NCBI GenBank assembly: GCA_033439265.1
Contig: JAVTVX010000010.1
Coordinates: 5,642,001 to 5,706,000, forward strand
Source of the DNA: Dillenia suffruticosa
Taxonomy: Eukaryota; Streptophyta; Magnoliopsida; Dilleniales; Dilleniaceae
Direction: 5' to 3'
Length of the DNA stretch: 64,000 nt
Part shown: positions 1 through 11,495 of the stretch, piece after piece
How positions within the stretch are numbered: the stretch's first letter is position 1
How the letters are laid out: each line of letters opens with the position of its first letter
Notes under the pieces: generated by a model
Database searches by the model: none
What the model was told of the DNA's origin: nothing
Seen by the model: the letters and a program-made list of their open reading frames with translations, nothing else
Program-made: the position numbers and the translations under genes

Positions 1-947
1 ATGAGTATGTCATCAAGCATAAAGTCGACTCTCTCATACGAGTGGCCGCCTCGAAGATGGGTATAATACTAGAAAAGTCGTCTTGATTTGGGTCAAGATA
101 AGGCCTGATTAACAGACTAAATATGATAACCTATAATCATGTAAACTTGGTTAAAAGTCGGATGTGAGATTTTAATGAGGCGCTTTAGACGGCGAGCTAT
201 TGAAATCTTAGGCTAAACGCTTGTGTGATAGCATTTGAGTTAAGATCCATATGGTGGTTTTATTAAGGGAAAAGACATACGCTCTTGTACAGCAGGTACA
301 GAGAGTTTTTCCACTATAGCATGCGTTTCATGCCACATGTGCTATAGACGACCAACAAAGGAAAGTGAGTGAATTTTTATTATAAAGTGTTTGCTTCCTC
401 ACTATATAAGTTCCTTCAATAGTGCCCTATGTGACTTTCAACAATGTTATAAGGTAAAGAACAAATGTTTGCTACTTTGACATGTTTCTTATGATCATGT
501 TTGATTCGATCTTCCGGAACGTGCTGGGAAAACAGTTTGTTTATTATTGAGTAACATGTGGGTAGAAAGGAAGACTATTTTGATTACACCTTTTATATGT
601 ATTCACTGGTCAACCAATTATGTTTCTTTTTCGGGAGTTGAGATATAATTGTGAATGCATGATAAAAAAATCAAGATCAAGTATGACTTTTGAGAGATTG
701 GATATACTTTGATGGTATAATAAAATGAGTATGGGGCACAACGAGCCATAAAGATATTTTGTATAATTTTTTATTTTGGGTTGTAGCCGTTATGTTATCC
801 CTAACAGGTGCATAGCTTGGGCTCCCAAGTGTAAGTGGTGTGATCGTAGGTCGCACGACCCATTTTCTTGTATGAAAACGATGATTTTGTAGAGCTGTAT
901 TTCAAGGAAGTTTGAATGGGTTTATCCCAACATGTGTGAGTGGGAGA
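1..947 (+). mobile_element. 3' noncoding end of a Copia-type LTR retrotransposon (truncated by window edge)
   Basis: No open frame of note. The segment runs collinearly, in short diverged blocks, with the noncoding stretch between pol and the 3' LTR of the Copia element at 46076-47219. Shared blocks include GTCGACTCTCTCA near 28 and 46230, GCGTTTCAT near 324 and 46580, ACAACGAG near 738 and 47022, CTAACAGGTGCAT near 800 and 47068, and GTCGCACGAC near 850 and 47113. A purine-rich tract and an LTR-like TG follow at 948. I infer the distal internal region of a related element whose coding part lies left of the window. Confidence 0.7.
936..947 (+). promoter_or_regulatory. Polypurine tract of the left Copia-type element
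   Basis: GTGAGTGGGAGA lies directly before TGTTGG, the presumed LTR start. The other Copia element has a similar tract (AAGTGAGAGA, 47210-47219) in the same place. It would prime plus-strand DNA synthesis. Confidence 0.55.
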
Positions 948-1370
948 TGTTGGAAGTGTTTACAATGAGTTGGGTTAAACTTACGCACATGATGGGTTAA
1001 TCTGAGACCGACCTACTTCCTCCTCTACTACCCTCGTAGGAAACTTTCTATAAAAGTCTCACAAAGCTTCTGAAGGTTATCTCATGAAACTTTTAGGTGA
1101 AGTCTCGAGTGGCTTCTAAGAGAAGATTCGAGAAGCTTTACTTATTCCAAGATGAATCTTACAAGAGAAGCTTCATGAAACTTATAGAGGAAGCTTTTAG
1201 GCTTGGCTTCTTAGAGAAGCCTTAAATAGTTTCCAAGATAAGCTTCTTTAGTGGCTTCTAGGAAAAGCTTCGGAAAGCTTCTAAAAGAAGATTCAGAAGT
1301 GGTTTCTAAGAGAAGTCTTGAGTAGCTTCTAAGACAAGCTTTGAGCAGCTTACTTGAGAAGTTTCGAGAG

Positions 1371-1380
1371 CCTATAAATA
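1371..1380 (+). promoter_or_regulatory. TATA box in the left LTR
   Basis: CCTATAAATA lies in the U3-like part of the LTR, after an array of AGCTTCTAAGAGAAG-like repeats. It is the likely core promoter of the retroelement, with transcription expected to start about 30 bp downstream. Confidence 0.55.
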
Positions 1381-2325
1381 TGAGCTTGAGAGGAAGCTTG
1401 GAGGCAATGAACTTGAGAGGAACTTGAGATAGAGTTTCAGAGAAAACACTACAAAAAAACACGGTTTTAGCCACGGATTTTCGCGACGGAAAAAATTCGT
1501 CGCTATTTTGCGACGGATTTAACGACGAAAAACTTTTTCGTCGCTAATTGGCCACAAAATTTGCAACAAAAAAAAGTCGTGGCTAAATTAGCGACGGACA
1601 CATTATTCGTAGCACAATTCGTCGCTAATTAGTGACGAAAAAATTTTCGTGACTAAATTCGTCGCTAATTAGTGACGAAAAAAGTTTCGTCGCTAAATTC
1701 GTCGCCAATTGGGGACAAAAAATTTTTTGTTGCAAATTTCGTCGCTAAATATGACAAAATTTTGCCACAAATTTAAAATTCATCGCAAAATTTAATCTTT
1801 TTTAAATAAATAGAATTTTATTTTTTTATTTTTATTTTTCTTTTATTAATATGTAATATTTAAGTTAAAAATTAATTTAGCGACGAATTTATTTTCCGTC
1901 GCTTGATGAAAATCCAATCCGTATATCCGATAATTTAGCGACGGATTAAAATCCGTCGCTGAATTTATTTTATTTTTATTTTATTTTAATAATTTCAGCG
2001 ACGGATTCCAAATCCGTCGCTAAATTTTATATTCTTTTAATTATAATTTTATTTTATTTTAATTTTATTTTACTAATTTATATTAACAAATCATATTATT
2101 ATTTTATAATATTTTAATTTACATTTTATTTTATTAAGAATAATGTTATTTAATTCTTAAAAAACCATATATTTTATTTTATTTAAAATATATATATTTT
2201 TTAATTAATTTATTATTTTTTTTACTTTTTTTGTTTGATTTAATATTTTTTATTATTGTATAGGTAATTTTATTTTATTTGTATTATTTTATTCAATAAT
2301 ATAAATTAAAATTAAATATTAATGT

Positions 2326-2608
2326 CTGCGTGGGCGCGGGCGCCGGCGCATGCACGCACGGGCGCCTGCCTGCCTGGGCGCCCGCGCCCTGCGTGCGCCT
2401 GTCTCAGCGCTCGCGGGTGCCTGCCTGGGCGCCCGCGCTTGGGCGTGCCTGCCTGGGCGCCTAGGTAGGCGCGCGGGCGCCCAGGCGTGCGGGCGCCCAG
2501 GCAAGCAGGCGCTGCCTGGGCGCCCGCGCCTGGGCGTGCCTGCAGCAGGCGTGCGGGCGCCCGCGGCGCCCAGGCAGGCAGGCGCGGGCGCCCGCGCCTG
2601 GGCGCCCT
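2326..2608. repeat. GC-rich minisatellite inside the CACTA element
   Basis: Degenerate short units built on GGGCGCCCGCGC and TGCCTGGGCG repeat for about 280 bp in both orientations. The island is nearly all G and C within very AT-rich sequence, and its GGGCGCCC palindromes could fold. Long frames exist on both strands only because stop codons are rare in such sequence. Confidence 0.75.
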
Positions 2609-2629
2609 TTGTTTTAATTCTAAAAAAAC

Positions 2630-2700
2630 ATGCAGGGATTCGAACCTTGGACCTTAGATTTCGAATTTGAGAAAATCACCATTGCACCATTGCTTGGTGT
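2630..2700 (-). repeat. tRNA-like / SINE-like fragment (minus strand)
   Basis: On the minus strand a perfect Pol III B box (GGTTCGAATCC, 2636-2646) ends a stretch that has an A-box-like TGGTGCAATGG about 40 bp upstream (2678-2690). I see no full cloverleaf, so this is not called a tRNA gene. It could be a tRNA-derived SINE head or an old tRNA pseudogene captured in the CACTA element. Confidence 0.4.
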
Positions 2701-3261
2701 TAGTGTTTTGTGATGATATTTTTATTTCTTTCTTCCACCTTTTTGTTTCCTATTCTTACTTTTTTTTCTTTTGGTTTTTTTCTTTTTATTTTAATTTCTT
2801 ATATATAGTAATTTTATTGAAATTTGAATAAAAATATTTTGTGATTAAATATATAGATTTTTTAAATTATTAATATATTATAATTTATTGATAATTATAA
2901 TTTTATAGTTTTGAGATACATTTTTAAATTATGGATTAAAAAAATAAAATAAGAATGAAAAAGAATAATAAATTAATAAAATAAAATAAAAGAAAAAAGA
3001 AGAAATCAAAATATAATATTAATATATTTTTTAATTAATTTATTATTTTATTTTAAATTAGTATTTTATTATTTTTTATTTTATTAAAAATTATAATATT
3101 TATTAGTTTTAATTAAATATTATTTTAGGTTGGTGGTATAAATAAAAATAGTTTTTATTTTTATTATTTTAAATTGTTATTATATATTATTTTATTATTA
3201 TTAGAAAAATGTGAAAAAAAGATAATAAATAATAAAAAAAAAACTTTATATCACAATAATA

Positions 3262-3345
3262 TTGTTGGCTCGGTGGTTTACAGGTTGCGTGTGTGCAGGA
3301 GTTCGTGTAGGAGTTCGGGGTTCGAACCACGGTGGAGGCAGGCAA
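3262..3345 (+). repeat. tRNA-like / SINE-like fragment (plus strand)
   Basis: TGGCTCGGTGG (3266-3276) matches the Pol III A box and GGTTCGAACC (3319-3328) matches the B box, about 53 bp apart, a normal tRNA or SINE spacing. The stretch after the B box is not a clear acceptor stem. It lies inverted relative to the similar fragment at 2630-2700, so the CACTA element holds a facing pair. Confidence 0.45.
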
Positions 3346-3379
3346 AAGGCGCGGCATTTTCCAGCAATTAAAGAGTTGA

Positions 3380-3510
3380 TGCTGGCTCGGGCGGGCAGGT
3401 TGCAGGGCGGGCGGGCGGTCAGGTGGGGTGCTGGCTTGGGCGGGCAGGGTTGCAGCTGGCTTGGGCGGGCAGGGTTGCAGGGCAGGTAGGTTGGATCTGC
3501 CGGCTCAGAG
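3380..3510 (+). repeat. G-rich minisatellite inside the CACTA element
   Basis: Repeats of about 25 bp based on GGCTTGGGCGGGCAGGGTTG occur two to three times, with shorter degenerate units before them. They adjoin the right subterminal AGCGACGGA array. No coding function is suggested. Confidence 0.65.
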
Positions 3511-4265
3511 GGGGCATATGGAATCAGCGACGGATTTGGAATCCGTCGCTAATTCAGCGACGGATTTTAGCGACGAATTCCAAATCCGTCGCTAATTCAG
3601 CGACGGATAATTTTTTGACGGGTTTGTTTTCCGCTAAATTAGCGACGGATTTTAACGACAAAAATTATCTGTCGCTAAATTTAGCGACGAATAATTTTTC
3701 GTCGCTAAATTTTGTGACGAATTTTAGCGACGAAAACTTATTTGTCGCTAAATTTAGCGACGGATTCCAGATTTTCGTCGCTAAATTTAGCGACGGATTT
3801 CTAATTTTCGTCGCTAAATTTTTGCGACGCGTTATTAGCGATGAAAAATTTTTCGTCGCTAAATCCGTCGCTAATGTTTTTAGCGACGAATTTTTTTAAA
3901 ATTTTCTTCGCTAAATTTGTGGCTAAAAGGCTATTTTTTGTAGTGAAAAAAAGAGAGGAGAAAGTGAGAAAGAGCTCTCGAGCTTGAAATAGAGCCAACG
4001 AGTCTTTGCTCTTTTAGTACAAAAATATCTTCTGTCAGAATTCTTTGTAAGAAAATCATCAAAAGGACTTGGTTTGTAGATCGTGTGTGGTTTCCGTTCT
4101 ATGATTCCATGCCGACCAAAGGAGCACATGATTCAATCAAGTATTCGATCCGGATTCCACTGCATAGTTGGTCGTTGGACAAGAGATGACCCGTTTCATG
4201 TTTTGAATTCCTTATCTGATGTTGATGATCTCATTTCCTTTCTTCAGTGTAATTTGCAGTGTTGT

Positions 4266-7200
4266 GTCTCATAAAGAAAGATAGAAGAAGGGTTGTTTTT
4301 TGTCGTGAGTACTATGCATACAAATTCCAAATGAGGGAAAATGACACATCTCGGTTACTGCATACTGGTAAGCTTCTGCAACAATTTGCGGTTGATCAAT
4401 TTGTCAAAATAGCATCATCCAGGCTTGATTACTACCGAAACAAACAGAGAGAACAGGACTGAAGTATATCGAGGCTTACTTGATGGTATGGCTTCAGGAA
4501 TAAAATAAGCGAAGAAAGTTGGTAAAAGAATTATTTTGCCAGCTTCATTAATTGGAGGGCCAACAGATATGCGAAATAGATACATGGATGCTATGGCTCT
4601 TGTTCAGAAATATGGAAAGTTGGATCTATTTTTAACTATTACCTGTAGTCCATCATGGCCTGAAATTAAAGAATGCCGGTTAAGGGTGAGGAAGTTCAGA
4701 ATAGACCTGACCTACTTGCTAGAGTTTTTTTAGCAAAACTGGAAGATTTAAAATCCGATCTCTTTAAGAAGAACCTCTTTGGTGAAGTGGCTGTTTATGC
4801 TTATGTAATAGAGTTCCAAAAAAGAGGTCCACCGCATGCTCATTTTTTGATTATCTTGAAGAACAGATTCAAAATGTTCTCTCCAGAAGCATATGATAGA
4901 ATAGTCAGTGCCGAATTGCCAAATGAAAAAAAATTTCAAGCATTTACATTCATCAGTTATCAAGCATATGCTCTACTATACAAAATGCATTCTTCAGTTA
5001 TCAAGCATATGACAGAATAGTCAGTGTGGAGACTTAAATCTAAAAACCCTTTGTATGCATCTAAACAAGAAATGCCGGTTTAATTATCCCGAATCTTTTG
5101 CTGCATTCACAACTCATAGTGATGCTTCCTATCTAATATACAGACGCTGTGATGATGGAAGAAGGGTCACAGTCCACAAATGTCAGCTGGATAACCAGTA
5201 GGTTGTACCTTACAACCCATATTTGATAGCAAAATTTGATTGTCATATCAATGTGGAAATATGCTCTACTATACGGCTTGCCAAATATCTATGTAAGTAC
5301 ATAAACAAAGGTCATGACAGGGTTCTATATCATATGGACACAAAAGATGATGACAGTGTTATTGATGAACTTAGGAATTTTCAAACAGCTAGATGGATTG
5401 CTGCTGTTGAATCAATGCGGAGAATATTCAGATTTGAGCTAGCTGGTATTCATCCTCCTGTGATAAACCTTCCAATTCACTTTGAAAATTTTCAGATGGT
5501 AGCCTTGGATGAAAAACAATGTTAGAACAGATAGTGCATGATGACAGGTTTTCAAGAACTGTGTTGACATAATATTTCAGGACGAATGAATATAATGAAA
5601 GACGCAAAACAATTAGATTTCTTGTGCAAAGATTTCCCGCAATGCTTTGTCTGGAACGATGGTGCCAGAATTTGGGAAAAAAGAAAATGGTGTGTAGTCA
5701 TTGGTAGGTTGCTTCTGCTTACCCACTTGAGGGAGAGCAATATTATTTGAGGATGTCATTGATATACGTTAAAAAACCAAGATCATCTGATGAATTAAAG
5801 TCTGTTGATGGGCATGTCTTTGAAACCTTTCGTGAAGCTGAGAAAAACGTGGCCTACTCCAAACTGACAGCGGAGCAGAACAATGCCTTCTATGAAGCAA
5901 GTTTATATCAAATGCCTAGACCTCTGCGACAATTGTTTGCTTTTGTTTGGTTCATTGTGCTCCACCAAACCCAAAAAAACTCTGGTCTAAGTTTGAGGCA
6001 AGTTTGTCTGAAGATATAAAAAAAGACTGCACTTTATCAGCTGATGACGTGAGGACAAAAGTTTTAGTTATTATGGAAGATCATCTGAATTTAATGGGAA
6101 AAAGCCTTGCTTAATTCGGTATCTGTTCTGCTCAATTTCTCTCAAGTTTGAAAGAAATCTCACAAAAGAAATAGAAACAGAAATTAATCTTGAAGTTTCT
6201 CCGGAAGACCTAGCCACAGTATCCAGGTTAAATGAACAACAAAAGAAAGCTTATGATCTCATCATGGATCGAGTCCAAAAGAACTGGACCTGGAGGCACA
6301 GGAAAGATTTTCCTCTACCGTGCCATACTTGCAACAATAAGATCAAGTGGAGGAATAGCTCTAGCAACTGCTACATCTGCTGTTGCTGCATCGATTCTCT
6401 CAGGAGGCTGAACTGCTCACTCAAGGTTTAAAATTCCTATTAACAATAAAGATCACAATTCCTGCAACATAACTAAACAAAGTAATATTGGTCACCTCAT
6501 TACCAAGGCAAAAGTCATTATGTGGGATGAAGTTACAATGACAAAAAAGAGTGTAACCGAATCTTTCAAAAAAAAAATGCTTAAAGATATTATGTCTTCT
6601 GATTCCCCTTTTGATGGAAAAATTATTATTTTTGGCGGAGATTTTAGACAAACTATACCGAAAGTAAAAAATGACAATCCAGTTGACATTATTTCTGCAA
6701 GTTTTGTGGTTCATATCTTTGGAAACATCTAGAAAAAAATAAAATTATCTTGCAATATGCGTGCATCATTAGACCCTTCTTTTTCAGCATATTTGCTAAG
6801 AATAGGAAACGGTGATGAGCCTACATTTGCAGATAGCAAGGTTAAAATACCTCCGTCTTTTCTTATTCCTTTTTGTTATGATATTTCAGTAGATTCTTTT
6901 TATTCTGCAAATAGAGCTATACTTACTACAAAAAATGAGTTTGTTGATGAAATCATTGATCTTTTGATAGAATGATTGCCTGGCTCTGAAAGAGTTTATC
7001 TCAGTTTTGATGAAATAATAGACCAAAGACATCAAGGTTATAACCAAGATCTTTTGAACAATTTACACCCACCAGGCCTTCCTCCTCATAAGTTAATTTT
7101 GAAAAATAATTGTCCCGTGATATTGTTAAGAAATTTAAACAAAACTGAAAGTCATTTGATATGCTTGAATTTTAATGAAAATGTTATTCATGCTAAAATA

Positions 7201-7470
7201 GCGGTTGGGAGCTATCGTGATAAAAAAGTGTTATACCTTGAATAACTTTTTCATCTCCTAATGATTAGTACTGTCTATCCCTTTTAAAAGAAGACAATTT
7301 CCTATTCGACTGTTTTGCTATGACAATAAACAAGGCAGAAGGACAGACTTTGGACTTTGTTGGCCTATACTTAAAAGAACCGGTATTCTCTCATGGCCAA
7401 CCCTATGTTGCTCTATCAAGAGCCAAGACTGCAAACAATGTGAAAATTCTGATTAGACCTCAGGTTTAGA
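4266..7470 (+). pseudogene. Helitron Rep/helicase relic
   Basis: Many frameshifted pieces in order match the Rep-helicase of rolling-circle Helitron transposons. These are RRRVVFCREYYAYKFQ (about 4285), the Helitron-N segment LIGGPTDMRNRYMDAMALV (about 4548), the HUH motif in GPPHAHF (about 4828-4846) and the paired tyrosines in KYLCKYINKG (about 5282-5311). PIF1-type helicase motifs follow: Walker A GPGGTGK (6286-6306), Walker B VIMWDE (about 6517), GGDFRQ (about 6634) and a C-terminal VALSRAKT block (about 7407-7430), ending at a TAG at 7468. Several stops and frame changes break it, so it is dead, although the HUH, both Tyr and Walker A residues still read correctly. The missing N-terminal part may lie under the LTR junction near 4165. 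Confidence 0.88.
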
Positions 7471-7899
7471 TGGTACAAGGCATGACTCCACTTGAAACAT
7501 CGTTTTCCAAGAAATCATGAATACAATTTAACACAAATGGTATTCTTCGTTTCTTTGCTACTTTATATTCTTCCTGTACCATGTCATGCCGTGCCATACC
7601 GTGCCGTGCTTGCTGAGTTCACGTTCTTTGTTTATGGATTCTAAGATGCTATATACTGATTCTTTCACTGTTTTTATTTTTTTTTCCCTTCATTTTTAGC
7701 TTTATCACAGCATGGAAAGCAACTGTATTCTGCTTCAAGAATTACAAGAGGGTCAAACAGAATGGTATGCGAAAGTCCTTGTCTTATAGAAAACCAGAGT
7801 ATTTCCAGCCACGCAGACCTCAAGCAAATGTCAACGATATGTCTTCCAAGATGCCAAGGTGCCATCTAGCCAGTATCATATAACATCAGCACCTATCAT

Positions 7900-9507
7900 T
7901 TTTTATGCGTGAAAACACTTTACTCCTACACAAATTTTTACAGATTTTTTCCATTCACTCCTTCACAATCAACCTAGATTTTTATTGGGTGCAAATGCAA
8001 ATTGCAGAGGAATACAATTCAGAGAGTTGTCTATGGACAAGACATGGCAACAAGCGGACAAATTTTAAATTTGAATCAGACTTACTACATTGGCAAGACA
8101 ACATTGGCCAAAATAGTGCCGTCATTTCAGATGGATTCACTCCCATTGCAAGTTTACTTAAGTCTGAAAGCTTACGCATTGAAGGTACCAGAAGATAAAG
8201 CATTACCTTGTGATACATCTTTGCCCATTACATCATTTTGAGATCTTGATCAATTCTATCAAAAGCCCAATGCCAGATTCTATAAGTCATATCTACTTAT
8301 TCGTAATAGTTACTCTTCAAATAACATATATCTGCTTTTTCGTATCAATTAGTTTTTAAAAACATTAAGAATATCATTGACTAAAATCATGGCAGATGTT
8401 CTTCTTGTTGTTATTCAATCCATACCACCAAGAGCCATTGCAGGAAAGAAATGAGATACCAAAATGCAAGAATTTATTGTTGTTAATCAAGAGTAAGTTT
8501 ATAATTCTCATACATAAAAATCTAACATTATGATAGTATGCTTTTCCTTTATGAACTAATATATTTAAAAATATATATACAGATGTAGGCCAATGATCCT
8601 GACAATGTGGCCACCATACGAATCATATGAGGCTATCTAACTAACAAACAAAATTCACGCTTCCCAAGTAATGTTGATGATGAGACCCAAAATAAACGAA
8701 TTCCATGGTCAGAATCATATACCTAACATCCTTTACTTTACTCCTATAACACATACTAACTTCCTATTGTAACACTATACAGGAATTTGTCTTGCAACAA
8801 AAAGTAACTGTAATATAATCTTCGATCCACACTTTCCATAGGCTGCCTCACTAAGACAATGGTTGATTTCTCATTAAATCCTCTCTTCCCTCCATATCTT
8901 ATTATCTTTAATCTAAGTTATTTTTTCTTGATGTGTAGAATTGAGGAGAACAATGATTACATTCAGAAAGTGCTTGATGAATTTGTATCAAAAATCAAAA
9001 CAGACAGTGTAAAAACCATCCCTCAGTCTTCTGCGACAAATTAACCAACTTTTCAATCCAGCCTTCTTGGTACCTGTTTCACTCCTATCATGATTATAAG
9101 TTTTTCAGTATAATCACAGTTCAATGCTAACACAAATTCATTTCTTGTTAAAGGGTAAAATCACTTGGATCAAAGCTGTGCCGACAATTGTTAACACTGA
9201 TCAAAATTTCTACATTCCTGTTTGCGAGCGATGTGGAAAAAACAGTGGTGCAATGATGGAAATGGAGTATGACTGCCACAATTGTGAGATTAAACACAAA
9301 AAAAAATCCAATTCCAAGGTCAAAACAGAGTTTCATACCCAACAAAAATTACCTTTTCTTATTTTTGGTTATTTATCTTGTCATTTACAATTAATTTCCA
9401 ATTATGAGTATTACTTATCAATTAACTCAAATTTAAATAGAGAAAGGGCAATAGTACAGTTAGCAGATAGTTTAGGCATCCTTGATGCTCTTGTCCAAGA
9501 CAAATAA
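7900..9507 (+). pseudogene. RPA70-like (replication protein A large subunit) gene relic of the Helitron
   Basis: Broken exons resemble an RPA large-subunit-like protein, which binds single-stranded DNA. An OB-fold-like piece reads TIQRVVYGQDMATSGQIL (about 8005-8100). A second OB region follows with VIQSIPPRAIAGKK (about 8410) and, after an intron-like gap, CRPMILTMWPPYE (about 8587). The last piece (9124-9507) has the RPA C-domain-like zinc cluster: C-x2-C in VCERCGK and C-x2-C in DCHNCE. Plant Helitrons are known to carry RPA-like genes next to Rep/helicase, and the order and strand here fit that. Introns cannot be set with confidence; frame breaks suggest a pseudogene. Confidence 0.72.
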
Positions 9508-11049
9508 GCAGAGGAATTGTTGCAGCTCTCATCTACTCAAATCTACTGGAAATACCAAAAGCAGTCTGGCACCGGCCTTTGATAACAAATCAAAAAGATC
9601 TAAGATGTCTTGAGATGCAATAACAACTCCGATTCACTTGCTCCTAACGCAGTCTCTGTAGATCAAAATCTACTGATGCTCTCACTTCCAGCTGATGACC
9701 AGACACTAAAGTACTCTTTGGGGTTTATTTTGTTTGTAAATAGTGTTAACTAGACTAAGATAGCTCTAAAATAACACAAAATGCCGCCTTTTTTGTTTGT
9801 ACATAAGTTTAATTACACAATACAATCACTTTGTTTATAATTTGTAGTTCTAGACTGAACCAAGATTTTGATTGCAGATAAAATATTTCTTTTGCTTAGA
9901 GCTAGAGCTTTGCTAGATAACCAGAAGAGCTGGCAAAATGGCTGGCAGTGGTGTGATGAAAACAAATGCTTGGCATCATCATGCAGATCCTATCCCATTA
10001 GCAGTTGCTCTTATTGAGGTTCGTAAAAATGCTTACATCTCCTTCATGAGCCAGAATACAGTCATGTTTTTGATTGACTTGCTTGGCTTGGCAATAATTC
10101 TATTATGTTGTCAAGTTGCGTCCAGGTGTTATGATTGATAATAAAACAAGCATCAACGGCCTCAAGCATGACAAAATAAGATCAGTCAATTGAATAGCTG
10201 TCTGCCAGTTGAAGTGCTCAGCATGTTGTTTGACATTCCGATTGCTTGGTGTTCATAGTTTTGCTGAAATTACACCTTTTTATGTAGATCAGCTGTTAAG
10301 TTATGTAAAACGCGTCAACAATTGCTATGTACTGCGCATGTATATACATTTTTTTTTCCTGCCGGCAAATGTAATGCATATTACAAGCACGATAAAGATG
10401 TAGTATGTTTATATGTCGATTCTTATGAAACAATTTGTTCAACTGTCTGGATGCTGCTAAGTGCATGGTGGATATCACTGGTAGCATTCGGTGCATGCGA
10501 AATAATAAAAGCATAATAGATAGAGGCATAACTTTGAAAATTGACCATATACATGTAAAATTCATAACCCATTTCAAAATAAATATCTCTATGATAGTAA
10601 AGCGTGCAACCGCTTTGCAATTCACCACAACTTCTAGCACCTCAAAGTGATTGTCCACATTTTTTTTTTTTTTTTTTTTTTTTTTACCACAATTCCTTTT
10701 ATGTCATTCAAGTATTTCCTCTTTTTTTTAACCCATGCCCGAGATTTTTCCTCTTCTTTTTTAGCCTCACTTGTCGACGGTTACTGTTGCACCTCTACAG
10801 TTGTGTCCTGCAACTGTTGTTCGTCATCCTCTCTTTCGCCGTAACTTCCATTCTTCTGTTAAATTTTTTGGTGCTGTATCATTATTTTAATCATATTTAC
10901 CATGATAAATTATAGAAGTGTAAATATATGGCATACACAATTCATGTTAATATAATTCATGATGTTGTGACATTATAGAATATAAGTATAATGTATATTA
11001 TTCTGCTCCATTCTGCTCTTCTTCCTGTTTTTCTCTCCTTTTTTGTTAA

Positions 11050-11086
<37 letters not shown>

Positions 11087-11495
11087 CCTTCTACCTTTTT
11101 ATTCTATTTATTAACTTTTTTTTATCGTATTTAGTTGATCTTTTTTAAAATTTTAATGGTTAAATTTTTTTTTCTTTTATTAATATACGTTATATTTTTT
11201 ATTAATTTAAATAATAATTTAATTTAGATATTGAGTTAATTATAAATATAGTAAATATTTGTGTAATAAAAAAATATGATCCACGTCTCAGTACAATAAC
11301 CAGTAATAATAACATAATAGGAAATAAGAATGAGAACTTTTTCTTTATCTATTAATTATTTTAAAAACAGATAAACCTTAAAATATACGAAAATAGGAAA
11401 TATAATGAAATGAAATAAAATAAATGATTAAATAACGAGACTCATCGTCTCATATCGAACAACATAAACGCACACGTCACCTCAAAATAAGAGCG
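9508..11495. other. Noncoding stretch between Helitron relic and MSRA
   Basis: No supported gene. It includes a possible Helitron 3' end at 10599-10637, a 26-T run (10660-10685) and a (TA)n run (about 11054-11083). The last about 250 bp should hold the MSRA promoter. A weak TATA-like AATATAATGA near 11399 and an ACGT-core site (CACGTC, about 11473) are the only candidates seen there. Confidence 0.6.
10599..10637 (+). repeat. Candidate Helitron 3' terminus (hairpin plus CTAG)
   Basis: AAAGCG, loop TGCAAC, CGCTTT form a 6-bp stem (10599-10616), and CTAG follows at 10634-10637. Helitrons end in CTRR about 10-12 nt after such a hairpin. Here the gap is 17 nt and the next base is C rather than T, so the match is poor. 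Confidence 0.25.

Larger units (their letters stand above)
1447..3945. mobile_element. Non-autonomous CACTA (En/Spm-type) transposon
   Basis: The left end starts CACTACAAAAAAAC and the right end is the inverse, GTTTTTTG-type sequence closing with GTAGTG. The 3-bp duplication AAA flanks it (1444-1446 and 3946-3948), as expected for this superfamily. Both subterminal regions (about 1480-2040 and 3530-3920) are packed with AGCGACGGA or AGCGACGAA motifs in both orientations, like the transposase-binding repeats of CACTA elements. The interior is AT-rich with two GC-rich islands and two tRNA-like stretches. No transposase coding is visible, so it depends on an autonomous partner. Confidence 0.9.
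948..4165 (+). mobile_element. 3' LTR of the left Copia-type element, split by a CACTA insertion
   Basis: The LTR starts with TGTTGG right after the polypurine tract. Its left piece is 948-1446 and its right piece about 3946-4165, so roughly 715 bp without the insertion. The left piece contains many degenerate AGCTTCTAAGAGAAG-like repeats and a TATA box. The right end is put at CCACTGCA near 4165 because Helitron-like coding begins soon after. No CA end or target duplication could be proven, so this boundary is soft. Confidence 0.5.

Noticed and set aside
2319-2670. Open frames of 61-106 codons on both strands in GC-rich DNA
   Set aside because: They are made of short GC-rich tandem units (Ala/Arg/Gly/Pro only) and exist because stops are rare there.
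2630-3345. Two possible tRNA genes
   Set aside because: A and B boxes are present but no acceptor stem or anticodon arm pairs convincingly, so they are listed only as tRNA-like fragments.
3423-3899. 158-codon frame with repeated KFSDGF-like units
   Set aside because: It translates the subterminal AGCGACGGA repeats of the CACTA element; no codon structure beyond the repeat.
9938-10658. Several frames of 60-120 codons on both strands
   Set aside because: No motif, no consistent frame, overlapping on opposite strands; probably noncoding Helitron 3' region.
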